Assembly: GCA_030015575.1 (NCBI GenBank)
Contig: JASDDO010000006.1
Location: forward strand, 205,287,632 to 205,351,631
Length of the DNA stretch: 64,000 nt
Origin: Agapanthus africanus
Lineage: Eukaryota > Streptophyta > Magnoliopsida > Asparagales > Amaryllidaceae
Direction of reading: 5' to 3'
The notes below the pieces were generated by a model. That model ran no database searches, was not told where the DNA came from, and saw only the letters and a program-made list of their open reading frames with translations. Shown piece after piece: positions 24,435 to 35,720 of this stretch (positions are counted from its first letter, which is position 1; each line of letters opens with the position of its first letter). Position numbers and translations under genes: made by a program.

Positions 24435-25828
24435 GCTTATGGTTGCATTGACTTAGTCCACTAGTTTGTTTTACTTAAGATATTAATTAACCTATCCACT
24501 ATAATTAGCCATGGTAATGTCTCTACATGAGTTAGTATATGATACCCACTCACCCATGGTTAGATCTCTCTCTCTCTCTCTTAATTAGTTTTCATTCTCA
24601 TTTTGAGCTCATCTTCTTCCTCCTTCAAATTCTTTCTAGGGTTTGATAAAAAGAGAGAAACATTGTGAGAAAAGGAATTCTAAAGTGTACCCATTTCCTA
24701 TTTCATCATCCTCTACTAGACTAGCACTTTAGTTTTGTTAGTTATATGTATGCCCTAGAGGCCATTGCTATACATAGGATGTATATTGTAGTGGATGCTG
24801 GGACATATATAGGGAGGACTTTCTTGCTCGACATGATAGTATGCTATCTGGTTGCTCTTTACCTTAACGTGTATACTGATTTTCTCTCTGTTACATATTG
24901 GTAAAGCCCTTAGGATGTGTACTTGACTACCTGGACTATGATGCGGATCATACTAGTAGGGACATGGTAGTCCATAAGTACATCCTTCAAAGTCCCTAGT
25001 CGTGGGTGTATCGAGACGGGGCATCGATATACCAGAGTAGACTAGCGTATACCTTCTCGACCCATACAGATGGGCGATGGATGATCCCATATCCATTGGT
25101 GTTTGACACCAGAGATGATATACGGGTGCTCAGTAGAGACTGGGTACACTGGATGGACTCGCCGAGAAATCCCAGATGGTATTATACCTTATGTCAGATG
25201 GCAGTTCTCTGGTGACACTGGTACAGAGTAGTCTGTTCACCCGAGATCGTCATAGTGTCTTGTGTGATTCCCACTGTGCTTTGATTTCCACCTTACCACG
25301 TCCAAGAGGGCGTGCAAAACGGTGGCTTTTGGGTACAGTCCCGAATCACATGGAGGCAATGAGCGATAGGAGGGGATTCGTCTCTCCTGGTATAGGGAGT
25401 TGATGTTGCACTGTGTTCGATTGGTTATAACCGGAAATCCCTGGCCAGGGTTGCTGAGATTTACTGGTAAGTGTTACCTGTAGTTTCTCGAATTGTTATA
25501 GACCTCATATCGACACGACTTATCGAGCTATTGGGGTCTGACGTTTACCACCCCTAGGCAAGATATGCGACATATCAGACGATCAGACCGGACTGTACGG
25601 TAAGTGTTACTGGTTGGATTCACAGGAGTGTGAGCGGGCTTGCTCATCGATCTTCTGATCGCTCAATACCCGGGTGGCCGTTACGTTTAGCAGACCGCTT
25701 GCGGCTTGTGGGTGTTTGATATGATCATCACCTGCTGCCGGCGTATTGACGAGTCTTTAGAGTCCTACACAGAGGTTTCCAGGCTCAAGCGAAACGAAAT
25801 AGGAGTGCATATAAGATATGTGCGGGAC

Positions 25829-25868
25829 CGAGAATAATACGTGTATGTGATACCGTATTCCATTCTCG
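25829..25868 (+). repeat. Long LTR hairpin, A1 left copy
   Basis: Arms CGAGAAT/ATTCTCG and AATACG/CGTATT enclose TAT-GTG-ATA. It is nearly fully paired over 40 nt and lies at the LTR position where families B and D carry a different but equally paired hairpin. Confidence 0.8.
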
Positions 25869-26290
25869 CGATGATTGTATCGAAAGGTTGTATGCGATAT
25901 AACCTAGTTATCGAATCAAGGATTGATTCGATAAGCCGATACATTGGATATTAGTCGGTCACATGCGATATGACCGGATCGTTAAATCAAGTGTTGATTT
26001 AATGATTTAGTGCATAATTATATATTTGATATATTACTTTACATTAACTAGTATTGGTTCACTTTAAATGGATTTTCTCACTTCAAGTTCACAAGTTGTA
26101 TATGTGATATACTTTTGTGCACTTGATTGTATCATGTTTGATGATACATGAATGCTAGGGTTTTTGTGTAAAGAATTAAACCTTGGTTAAGTAAATGGTT
26201 AGGGTTTTTATTGTATCATTCATTTATCTTTTTAATTTAGATTAAAAATAAATGGCATAAGAAAACAAAATGGTTTCCTTCTATCTTTCT

Positions 26291-26323
26291 TTCATGAAGC
26301 TTGTTGAAGCTTCATGAAGCTTT
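26291..26323 (+). promoter_or_regulatory. Extended heat-shock element, A1 left LTR
   Basis: Seven units in strict 5-bp register: TTC, GAA, TTG, GAA, TTC, GAA, TTT. Five are perfect. The copy at 36719-36751 in the right LTR is the same. Arrays of three or more perfect units are strong binding sites for heat-shock factors. Confidence 0.75.
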
Positions 26324-26966
26324 GACCAAGTGACCATTTTGTCTTCTTCTTTTAACCCTAACCATTCATCTAAACTCAAGTTAGTTCTCTACGCAAAACC
26401 ATGGTTAAAAATTATGATAAGAATCATTATTCTTTTCTATTCTAAATACTTATCATAATATTCATCTTCTTCTTCTTCTTCTACCCTTGAAGAAAAGCTT
26501 GCTATCAACAATGGCAACTTGATGAAAAGAGTGAGAAATCCAATTCTAAAGTGAACCCACCTCCTATTTCTTCATCCTCTACCTCTTGCCAAGTAGTATA
26601 GGGTGTTTTATTCACAAGTTTCATGACTTGGTGAAGTGGGAGCTTGATCTTGTGATGCCTCGACGTAGATCATCTTCGGCATCGTTGTCGATGACCTAGA
26701 CCGCCCATTTCTCTGATGAAGCCGACGGTAGAGCCCGGGATGGGATTTGGACAGCAAGTGGACTTCATCATGGAGCTATGGAGGTGGAGAACCGGATCTA
26801 CAAAGGTTGTATTTCCGTTCACTTAGTTAAATTGTTAACTAGTTTCATTTGTCGCCTAAAATTCTAGTCAACGATCCGTATTAGAGTTTCTCGGCACTCA
26901 TAAAATTTGAAATTGGAATGGATGATGCCTTGTGAGACCTCTTGAGAGTGCCTAGGAACCCTACAG

Positions 26967-26978
26967 TTGTATCAGAGC
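26967..26978 (+). other. A1 primer-binding site (initiator Met tRNA)
   Basis: Reads TTGTATCAGAGC, one mismatch from the standard TGGTATCAGAGC, one base after the LTR. Confidence 0.85.
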
Positions 26979-29900
26979 CTAGCTAGAGCCTTAGGCGTTG
27001 CGTAGACGAAGTTTGAAACCCGAACGAACCCGAAACCCTAAAATTTCCATGCTCTCTGGACTTTTTTCAAAAACTGGGTTTTTTCCAGATTAAAAATGCT
27101 TAAAAAATTTAGCAGGGAATTATAAGACTTACGGTGCAAAAAATTATTTCTTGATTCCTCTAAACAGCGGCGGAACCGCGGCATAAGCCTGGTTTATGCG
27201 GTGGTTCCGCGGCCAAATGATTGGATTTGCCTTCCATTTCTGCACAGTAATTCATGTTTTTAGGTGCTGGGTTTTCTGGGAATTTTTAACATTATTCAAT
27301 GGTTGAATTTTCTGGGGTTGTTTTGGGGATTCGATGATTCGATCGGATTATCAGATTTTGCCTATGTGGATTCCGGATAATTTTTGAATATGTTAAAATG
27401 TTCGACCGGATATAAATACCCACCTTTTCCCCTGTCGGGAAATTTCCATGTATTGGATCTTTCCGTAGTTTAATGACGTTCTAAGTAGTGCAAGTAACGC
27501 AATGGTCCCTCTAGAAGACAACAAACCTTAACTCGATTATGTGACCGTCTGAACTGCCCTTTGAACCTTCGGGTTTGGGGCAGTACGGCGTGCCACATGT
27601 GAGGCGTTGGCTTGACCCTTCTACGGCTGGACCGTTGGTACTGAGGCATGAACTGGATGTTTTTAAACCAATTTCATGTGTAGAGCTGTTTCGGGAAAAC
27701 TTGGGTGTTTGACTGTTCGATCGGAAAGTTTAACATTTTCTGTTTATCTGGAATATGATACAATAATTGGAATTCACAAGTAGTTATGAGATAACTGAAT
27801 GAATGTTATAAACATAGCAGTTTAGTCTCACTTGATCGGTTGCCATAGAATTTTGATGTGATCAAAAGTCCGTCGCAATCACGTAGCGTACGCGGATACT
27901 CGCCGGGTAAACTTAATAGACAGCTACATCCCTTAGCCCCGACCAAGTGACGGAAGGAGAACCCCGTCGCCGAAAGCATCCATCTGGGTGCTCGCGGTAG
28001 CGGTGTTCCGCCTTGGTGCACTTCGTCGACGGCATCGGGGGTGCGGCCGTCTACTGAAGTTTGCGACGAGCATTCGATCAGGATGTCGGGAATCTTGTTG
28101 AATTGCCCAACTTGATATTGAAAAGAGTTTTCGATAATGAGACTAAAATGCGGGGTTTATAATTGTCAGGCATGTGATGTCTAAGGAATTCATTGATTCA
28201 AGCATGCGATGTCTGAGGAGGTTGCGGATTCCAACTGTTGTAGTTTTACACTTTCTTTTCTGTGACCGTAAGTGTAATATGTGATATCGCCGGTTTCGTT
28301 GCTATATGTCAACGACAATTGGGATGCGCATATTTACTTACGTTGATGACATGTGATGTTATGTGTTGCTGGATATGTTATATTGGATCGTCGTGTATGA
28401 ATAGCCGGGTTTTTTTTTATGTGAGATGAGTGTTTTCATTTTCATTCATGTAAAAACTTGTATGTAATATTCTTTTATTAAGGCACTTCCAGGTTGCGGA
28501 AGTTGTCACCGTTGATGTATATTATTTACTTTTCCGCACTAGGATAGACCCAAGGAGGAGGGCACAAGTAACCAGGTTCTGTAGTCCAGTGGGAGACCAA
28601 CTCGAGGAGTCGAGTCCGGGTCTCCTAACTCTAGAATTGGTAGGGTTTCTTGCCGCTCTCGTAGGGGTCTAGGGTTGTGGGTTTTGGCTATTCATCGTGA
28701 CCGTGGAATCCGTGTTTTATACTGGCTCGTATTGAAAACACGTACGTCCTAGTATATCCAATATTTCATATGTTTCTTCTGCTGCGATATCTGTGATGTG
28801 ATCATGTGATGTTCTATGATAGATACAGTATACAGTATATATGATATATTATATAGGCGTTACTTATGTTTTACACCCGCGCTAGCCCTGCCCTGCTCTG
28901 TCGTTAGTTACCTAACCTAACGGTGCAATGAGGGGACATCGAGGCGAATGCGGATGGCATAAGTGTACGTCGTATTTATCTGTGATGTTTAGGTACTAAA
29001 ATGATGGGACTTCATTAATGTGATTAATGAAATAAAAGAAACCTAAGATGTTGTGGAATCGAATTTCAAAATAAAACAGGTAGCTACAGTTCTTGCTTTG
29101 CACTGCGGTATATATGATATATCCTGCACCTTATTCGATAAGGAAAGGACCGAGATCCCTTCACCGGGAGTGACTCCTTTAGCAATAACTGGCAGATGCT
29201 AAACACTCGGTTTGTCTTTTGATCTCTTTTAAGAGTTCTGCTTTGCACAGTGATATATATGATATATCCCGCACCTCATTCGACGAGGAAAGGACCGACG
29301 ATCCCTTCACCGGGAGTGACTCCTTTAGAAAAACTAGAAAAACCTCAAAAACACTCCATTTTAAAATTCATTCGATCCTACAACGATATCAAGTTCATTA
29401 CGCAATAGGTTTTCAGAAAAACCTGTCTTAGCCCTCCGTCATTTCAGATAAGTACTAGTTAGTATTCGTGCTGCGGTTGTTTGGCATGCGTCAAGGCGTA
29501 GTGTACGGTAGCTAACTAGTGCTTATCTGCTAGCATACGATGCGATTGGATTAGGGTATTCGTACGGCGTTGTTTGGCATACGTCAAGGGTCGTGCGGGT
29601 GGGTTTAATTCAATCAAGAAATGTACGGGTTGAACTTGACTAGCGGACTATGGGTTGTTTGGCATGCGTTAAGGTCATAGCACGCTAGGGGCAAAATATT
29701 ATCGGGAATTTCAAGTGTTGAAATTTGCAAAGAGATTGCATACCTTCTATGAGATAGTTGGATCCCGATACCCGCTGCGAGTAATTGTTACTCCTGGGAG
29801 AGTTTTACACATTACAATTAGCCGATCAAGTAGGTGTCTAGAAAGGTGTCAACGGGGTTACGCCTCTGGGAAAACGAGGTTTACATTAATTAGGTTCGTG

Positions 29901-30130
29901 CGAAAGGACGGGGGACCTCCCTCAAAGTACCGACACTGGCCTGGCTGAAAGATTGGCGAACTTGTAGCGTGTAATTAATCCCGGCAAGTCTTTCCTTTTA
30001 GGGTTTGAAGGAAAATTTGATAAAAAGCAGTGGGAGCCATCCTGATTAGATAAAATAATAACCAATCTGATCTTGCAAGAGCGCACGCTGAGTGTTTTCT
30101 TCTCTCTCTCTCCAAGTAGCGACCATATCA
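26979..30130 (+). other. A1 5' leader
   Basis: About 3.1 kb without a gene. In order: a GC palindrome region (27169-27214); the GTTTTACACC...GTCGTTAGTT block (about 28870-28925); two CCGGGAGTGAC blocks (29122-29180, 29270-29325), each preceded by GGTATATATGATATATCC or a close variant; three stem-loops (29471-29501, 29561-29597, 29648-29680); and a GAAA-loop hairpin near 29900. Confidence 0.7.
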
Positions 30131-32926
30131 CGCCTTAATCAAGATAATAAAATGGATATATTGACCAAACCCGCTTGTTATACTGAGCTGGGGAACGTTG
30201 GTCCCGCTCCAACTTATAATAGTTATAAGACAGAGCAGGAAATAGGGGAATACCAGATTTCCCGTGCCGCCCAAACGAAGAAAGTGCATGCTGATGCATC
30301 TCCTTCGGGCGTATTCGTTATAAAGAACTGTTTCTCAGTATCCTCTGCATCCTGGGTATATGATACCGGATCAGGATCCCAGATATGTAATCTGTTACAT
30401 AGGGCTGCAAAAAGGTAGAAAAACTGAGAATGGGTGATAAGTTTCATGAGACAGAAAACGGGGCAAGTGTTGCAGCCAAGTCTGTTGGTCACAGTCACCC
30501 TGTATTACCAATACATTGATTCTGAACAAATACTATTAGATACCGAACCTGATATACAAAATCATTTCAGTCTCTTTTTTAATAAAGAAAGGATATAATT
30601 TTGTATTGTTGGATAATGTTTTGAACATTTCCTATATCAAATGTTGATCGGTTCAGGCTCGTTATCTAAAAGCATTGATGTTCTAAATCAAACTACAGTT
30701 CTTAGTATACGGAACACACATAAGAGGAACAGTTCAGAAATGAACGAATTCTTCTTAAGGTATTGTAGACTAGGTCATATCAATGCGACCCGACTAGATG
30801 AAGTTACATATAGATGCATATTTAAATCAGTTTGAATTTACATCTTGTGAAACTCGCCAGTCATGTCACAAAGATAAGATGACCATATCTCTGTTTATTG
30901 GAAACAGAGAAAGAGTTAGTGAACTCTTGGGATGATACATGTTGATGTATGTAGGTCCCCTGTCTACACATGCCAAGACTGGTTCTTTATACTTCATTAC
31001 GTTCTCTGATAATCTCTCAAGATTCAGACGTATGTTCCTGTTGAAACATAAGTCCAAACCTTTTGAGATATTCATAGAATATAAGTTAGAAGTAGAGGAC
31101 CAAAATACGGGTATAAGTATTATGCCTTTTGATGTGATCGAGGAGGAGAATACTTGAGCACGGAAATCCTGGACTATTTTAAAGTAGAATAAGATTCTCT
31201 CTCAGCATTACTCCTCCGTATACACCATTGTACGATGGTATATCGGGGCGGAGCAGATACACCCTATTTGATATGGTGTGATCTATGATGAGTACTACGG
31301 AGTTACCTTTTTCCTTTTGGGAGTTATGCACTTATGAAGTTGCATACCTATTGAATAGGGTTCCAATCAAATCAGTTGCCTACCGCTTTATATGTGATAT
31401 GGAAAGGGAAGAGCCTAAATCTTAAGTTGGTTAAGATTTGGGGTTGTCCGGCCTATGTCTAAAAGCATAATCCGGACAAGCTCGAAGCAAGGTCTGTTAT
31501 GTAGAACTGAAAATGTTCCAGCTATACAAACTACAGCAGATGATTTGGTACAACAAAAGGATTCAGTAGATGCCAACGAACCTCAGCCTCTCCGCCGATC
31601 TAGTAGGGTTCCTCACCCACCTGAGAGTTACTTCGGTTTCTCTATGAAAGTGGGAGCGAGGATTGCATCATGAGATGATGACCCAACTAGCTTCGAGCTG
31701 GCCATCAGGAGTAAGACTCTGTAAGAATGGCTGGATGCTTATCGATCTGAGATGGAATCCTTATACACCAACAAAGTATGGACTTTAGTTGCTATATCTG
31801 AAAGGTTAAATCCCCATCAGGAGCAAGTATATCTTGAGAAGATTACTTGGTGTAGATGGAAAAGTTGAGACTTTCAAAGCTAGACTTGTTAAAGGTTTTC
31901 GTCATCGACCAGGCATGGATAATGATGAAACCTTTTTCCAGTGGCTATGCTTAAGTGCATCCGGATCCTACTTGCCACGGCTGCATACCATGACTACGAT
32001 ATCTGGCGGTAGGGTGCCATGACTGCTTTTCTAAATGATGTTTTAGAAGAGAACGTCTATAAGTACACAGTCAGAGGGATTCGTAGACAGTGGGAGCAGC
32101 GGAAACGTGTGCAAGATGGTTTATAGGATAAAGCAGGCATCGCGGAGCTGGAACGTCTGTTTTGATGAAGTAGTCAAAGAGTTTGACATCATCAAAATGG
32201 TAGATGAACCTTGTATATACAAAAAGGGTAGTAGGGAGTATGGGTAGGGAGTATGGTAGTGATCCTCATAGAGTACGTGTATGACATACTCTTGATAGGG
32301 AATGAGTTTCCTATGCTACGCTTGGTCAATCTCCGCTTATCACAATGATTCTCCATATAGGATCAAAGTGATACCTACTAAATCCTGGGTTTTGGATTTA
32401 TGAGATAGATCTAAACGGATGTTAGGATACTCACTAGTTGTAGTGAGATGGTATCAATCGATCCTGGGGATCACTGGAAAGGTTCCAGGGTGATAAGAAC
32501 GACTGAGTGTCAGTCACAGGCATTGTCTTTACCCTCAGTCGAGGGACGGTATGTTGGAAGAGTTCCAAGCTAGATACCGTGACATACTAGACGATAAAGG
32601 CTGAATACATCGCTACTTAAGATGCTACCAAAGAGGCTGTTTGGGTGTATATTGGTTCATGAGATGAACTACGTTCCAACCATTGTGAGACAATGGAGTT
32701 GTGGCTTATGCCAAGGAACGCCGGTCCCATCAGTGATCCAGACATATTCTAAGGCAGTATCACCTGATCATGGAGATGGTTGATCTCTAAGGGATCGAGG
32801 TTAGGAGAGTAGACTCAGAGGACAACACGGCGGATCCACTCACAAAGGCCTATTCCCAGAGAGAGACTCTTATGGGATGGTTGAGTATAAGATACTACAA
32901 CCACTGCTATCAGATGGCCCTAGTGC
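30131..32926 (+). pseudogene. A1 coding remnant (protease, integrase, RT, RNase H; gag core missing)
   Basis: A short gag-start remnant passes directly into the protease site (DTGSG, 30362-30376) with no room for a capsid or zinc knuckle. Then come the integrase zinc-region remnant (LGHIN, about 30770), the integrase core (from about 30945, with FITFSD-type sequence), RT (about 31700-32330) and RNase H tail (about 32570-32900). The RT catalytic YVDD is changed to YVYD at 32274-32285. Many stops and frameshifts. Compared with D1, a stretch spanning the end of RT is missing, with the same junction as A2 (about 32431). Confidence 0.8.
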
Positions 32927-32937
32927 AAGTGGGAGAT
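32927..32937 (+). other. A1 polypurine tract
   Basis: AAGTGGGAGAT directly before the right LTR. Confidence 0.85.
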
Positions 32938-33498
32938 TGTTAGTTATATGTATGCCCTAGAGGCCATTGCTATAAATAGGATGTATATTGTAGTGGATGC
33001 TGGGACATATATAGGGAGGACTTTCTTGCTCGACATGATAGTATGCTATCTGGTTGCTCTTTACCTTAACGTGTATACTGATTGTCTCTCTGTTACATGT
33101 TGGTAAAGCCCTTAGGATGTGTACTTGACTACATGGACTATGATGCGGATCATACTAGTGGGGACATGGTAGTCCATAAGTACATCCTTCAAAGTCCCTA
33201 GTCGTGGGTGTATCGAGACGGGGCATCGATATACCAGAGTAGACTAGCGTATACCTTCTTGACCCATACAGATGGGCGATGGATGATCCCATATCCATTG
33301 GTGTTTGACATCAGAGATGATATACGGGTGCTCAGTAGAGACTGGGTACACTGGACGGACTCGCCGAGAACTCCCAGATGGTATTATACCTTACGTCAGA
33401 TGGCAGTTCTCTGGTGACACTGGTACAGAGTAGTCTGTTCACCCGAGATCTTCATAGAGTCTTGTGTGATTCCCACTGTGCTTTGATTTCCACCTTAC
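32938..33498 (+). repeat. A1 right LTR, piece 1
   Basis: TGTTAGTTATATG to CTTAC (33494-33498), where B3 inserted. Confidence 0.95.
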
Positions 33499-35720
33499 TG
33501 TTGGAGATAGTGCCCTCAGAGTCAATTATTGGATCACAGGCACATGATTGCAATGATTGAGGGAGGACCTATCCCGGTAGGACAGTCTTGCTCGAGATGA
33601 TAGTATGCTATCTGGTTTACCTTTATCATCGTGTACTGCTTTAGGTGACCTGACATGTCGCTATTGCACGTTGATAGAGCCCCTTGGATTCTTGCTTTAC
33701 TGCCAGCAGTATGAGGGCGATCATATAAGTGAGAGCTGGAGTCTATAAGCACATCCTTAAAAGGTCCCTAGTCGTGGGAGTTTCGAGACAGGGCATCGAT
33801 TCTCCAGAGTAGACTAGTGTATACAGTTGAGACCCCGACGAGGGGCGGTGGTCGGTCTCACAAGCCACTGGTGTCAGTTGGTTCACCTAAGATGTATACA
33901 GGTGCTCATTGGGTTATGAGTACACCGGACATGACTCGCCGGGAACATGCTAGTTGGTCTTATACCTGACGTCAGATAGCAGTTCCCAGGTGACATGTGT
34001 ACAGGTTAGTTCATCGACCTGGGGATCGTCATTTGTCTCGTGTGAGTTCCCACCGTGCTTTGATTACTACCCTACCACGGCTCAAAGGATTCGTGCAAAC
34101 AGGTTTTAGTTGGGTACAGTCCCGAGCCACATGGAGGCAGTGAGCGGATCTTCGGGGGTTTCGTCTCTCCCGGTATTGGGGGTGAGGTCGCGCTGTGTCT
34201 AGGAGAGCCATTACACGAAGACCTTGGCCAAGGCAGGAGATTTACTGGTAGGTATTCCAGTAGTATCTCAGGGTTTTCTGGGCTACACTCCGACACGACT
34301 TGTACCGCTTTTGGGGGTCTGACTTTTACCAACCCCCTAGGCCCGACATGCGATGCTCATAGACGAACGGACCGGACTGTACGGATATTGTCACTGACAG
34401 GCTCAGTTGGGTGTCGGGGTGAGCTTCCTCATCGACGTCCCTTTTAGTCAATAGCTGGTGGCCCGTCACGTATTGGCTTATACCTCTGACGTGCTAGTGG
34501 TTAAATCCACAGCCATAGTATTGACGAGTCTTTAGAGTCCACCACACTTTCAGTTACTCAAGCTTTCGGGCGAAACGCTGTAGAGGCCGTATGGAGATAT
34601 GGCAGGGTCCGATCAGATACGTGCGGTATTGCACGGATCAGGATCGGACAGTTTGTACTAGTGGCCGTATGGTTATATGGCAGGGTTCGATCAGATACGT
34701 GCGGTATTGCACGGATCAGGATCGAACGGATATTACTAGCCGGCTTTGGTTTAAGCCGGTCCTAGTTTAGTACAGTGTAGATTTTGTCTCATTGCATTTG
34801 TATCCGGACGGAATACAGATGCGGGTGTGTATGCACAGTATGGGGTTTTCCTGTAATTTATTACGGGACCAGTTTTCTGGAGTTGCCAGTTTGCATTCCG
34901 TTCCGGCCGGTTTTCCTTTGTTCTTTCCCGGCCGGACTTTTCCGATGGAGGGGGTAATTTGCAGTTTTGCAAATTACATTTGTGGAGGGGTTTTCTTGCA
35001 TAAAGATTGATTATGATAGCTTCATATCTTTCATCCATGCTCTTGCTTTAATGATGATTGAAAGGGTATGGTTTGGTTTTAATATAAGCATGGTTGATGT
35101 TTATTTGTCCCTTGATGTGGTCACCTCTTCATTTCTCCTACCATCACCTCCCTTCATGCTATATATCCTTTTCCTCCACCCTTCTTCTCACTTGATGAAA
35201 ATGGTTGAAAAAGATATGAGAGAAAAGAATGAGAGAGAGTTCATCTTGTTTGTGAGGAATTCTTCATCTCCTTCTTCTTCTTGTTTTGGAAAAATGAAAG
35301 CACCATTTTTCCTAACCCCATTCCTCCATCAAGGCAACTACAAACCCCAAATGAGACTAGCATCATCTACACTACATTCTACAGCAAATCTTGGACGCGT
35401 CGATTCGCCAGCTTCGCGCCCGAGTTGCCTCGGTATAGAGGCGGGAGCCCGTAAAAGATGCAGGCGACGTGGTGCCCTTCCGGCGAGGAGGCGACGACCG
35501 GAGATCCCGCGAGGAGATCGGAGAGGAGATGAAGACCGGAGGACTCGGATCAGTCGGTACATCTCTAACCCTTCTCTTGTTTGCTAGAATTAGTTTAATG
35601 GCACGATCCAGAGTTTAGTGCGCGGTGGTGCCGGTTTGCTAAGTCCGCAAAATTAAAGTTTACCACCGTTTCCGCGTTTGGCCGTCGGGTTGACGGCCGG
35701 GGCGCCGCCGTGCACTTACA
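33499..35720 (+). mobile_element. B3: solo LTR of family B
   Basis: A single family B LTR (2222 bp), TGTTGGAG...CTTACA, flanked by perfect TSD CTTAC (33494-33498 and 35721-35725), with no interior. This is the normal product of recombination between the two LTRs of one element. It is diverged from the B1 and B2 LTRs and carries a tandem copy of the LTR hairpin pair (34586-34649 and 34664-34727). A TATA-like site (gctatatatcc) lies near 35160. A 206-codon open frame at 34967-35587 lies within the LTR and looks like chance. Confidence 0.95.
34586..34759 (+). repeat. Duplicated LTR hairpins in B3
   Basis: Copy 1: GCCGTAT...ATATGGC (34586-34603) then GTCCGATC...GATCGGAC with inner CGTGC...GCACG (34607-34649). 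Copy 2: the same first hairpin (34664-34681) then GTTCGATC...GATCGAAC (34685-34727). The C-G pair in copy 1 is T-A in copy 2, a compensatory change. A third hairpin, CCGGCTT...AAGCCGG, is at 34740-34759. Confidence 0.85.

Larger units (their letters stand above)
23107..24735 (+). repeat. A2 left LTR, piece 2
   Basis: Begins with the second copy of TSD GATCA (23107-23111) and ends AGTTT (24731-24735) where A1 inserted. Holds the hairpin array (23972-24322) and a heat-shock element (24422-24434). A short TC run lies at about 24565-24580. Confidence 0.9.
24736..26965 (+). repeat. A1 left (5') LTR (2230 bp)
   Basis: TGTTAGTT...CCCTACA. Hairpin pair at 25805-25823 and 25829-25868, GTG/GCG-centred array to about 26150, and an extended heat-shock element at 26291-26323. 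Confidence 0.95.

Noticed and set aside
24563-24584. TC microsatellite and other short simple runs (1486-1500, 3533-3552, 26466-26481)
   Set aside because: Short, ordinary low-complexity tracts inside LTRs and leaders.
34967-35587. 206-codon plus-strand open frame inside B3
   Set aside because: It lies wholly in a solo LTR, is not kept open in B1 or B2, and its composition follows the CT-rich LTR sequence.
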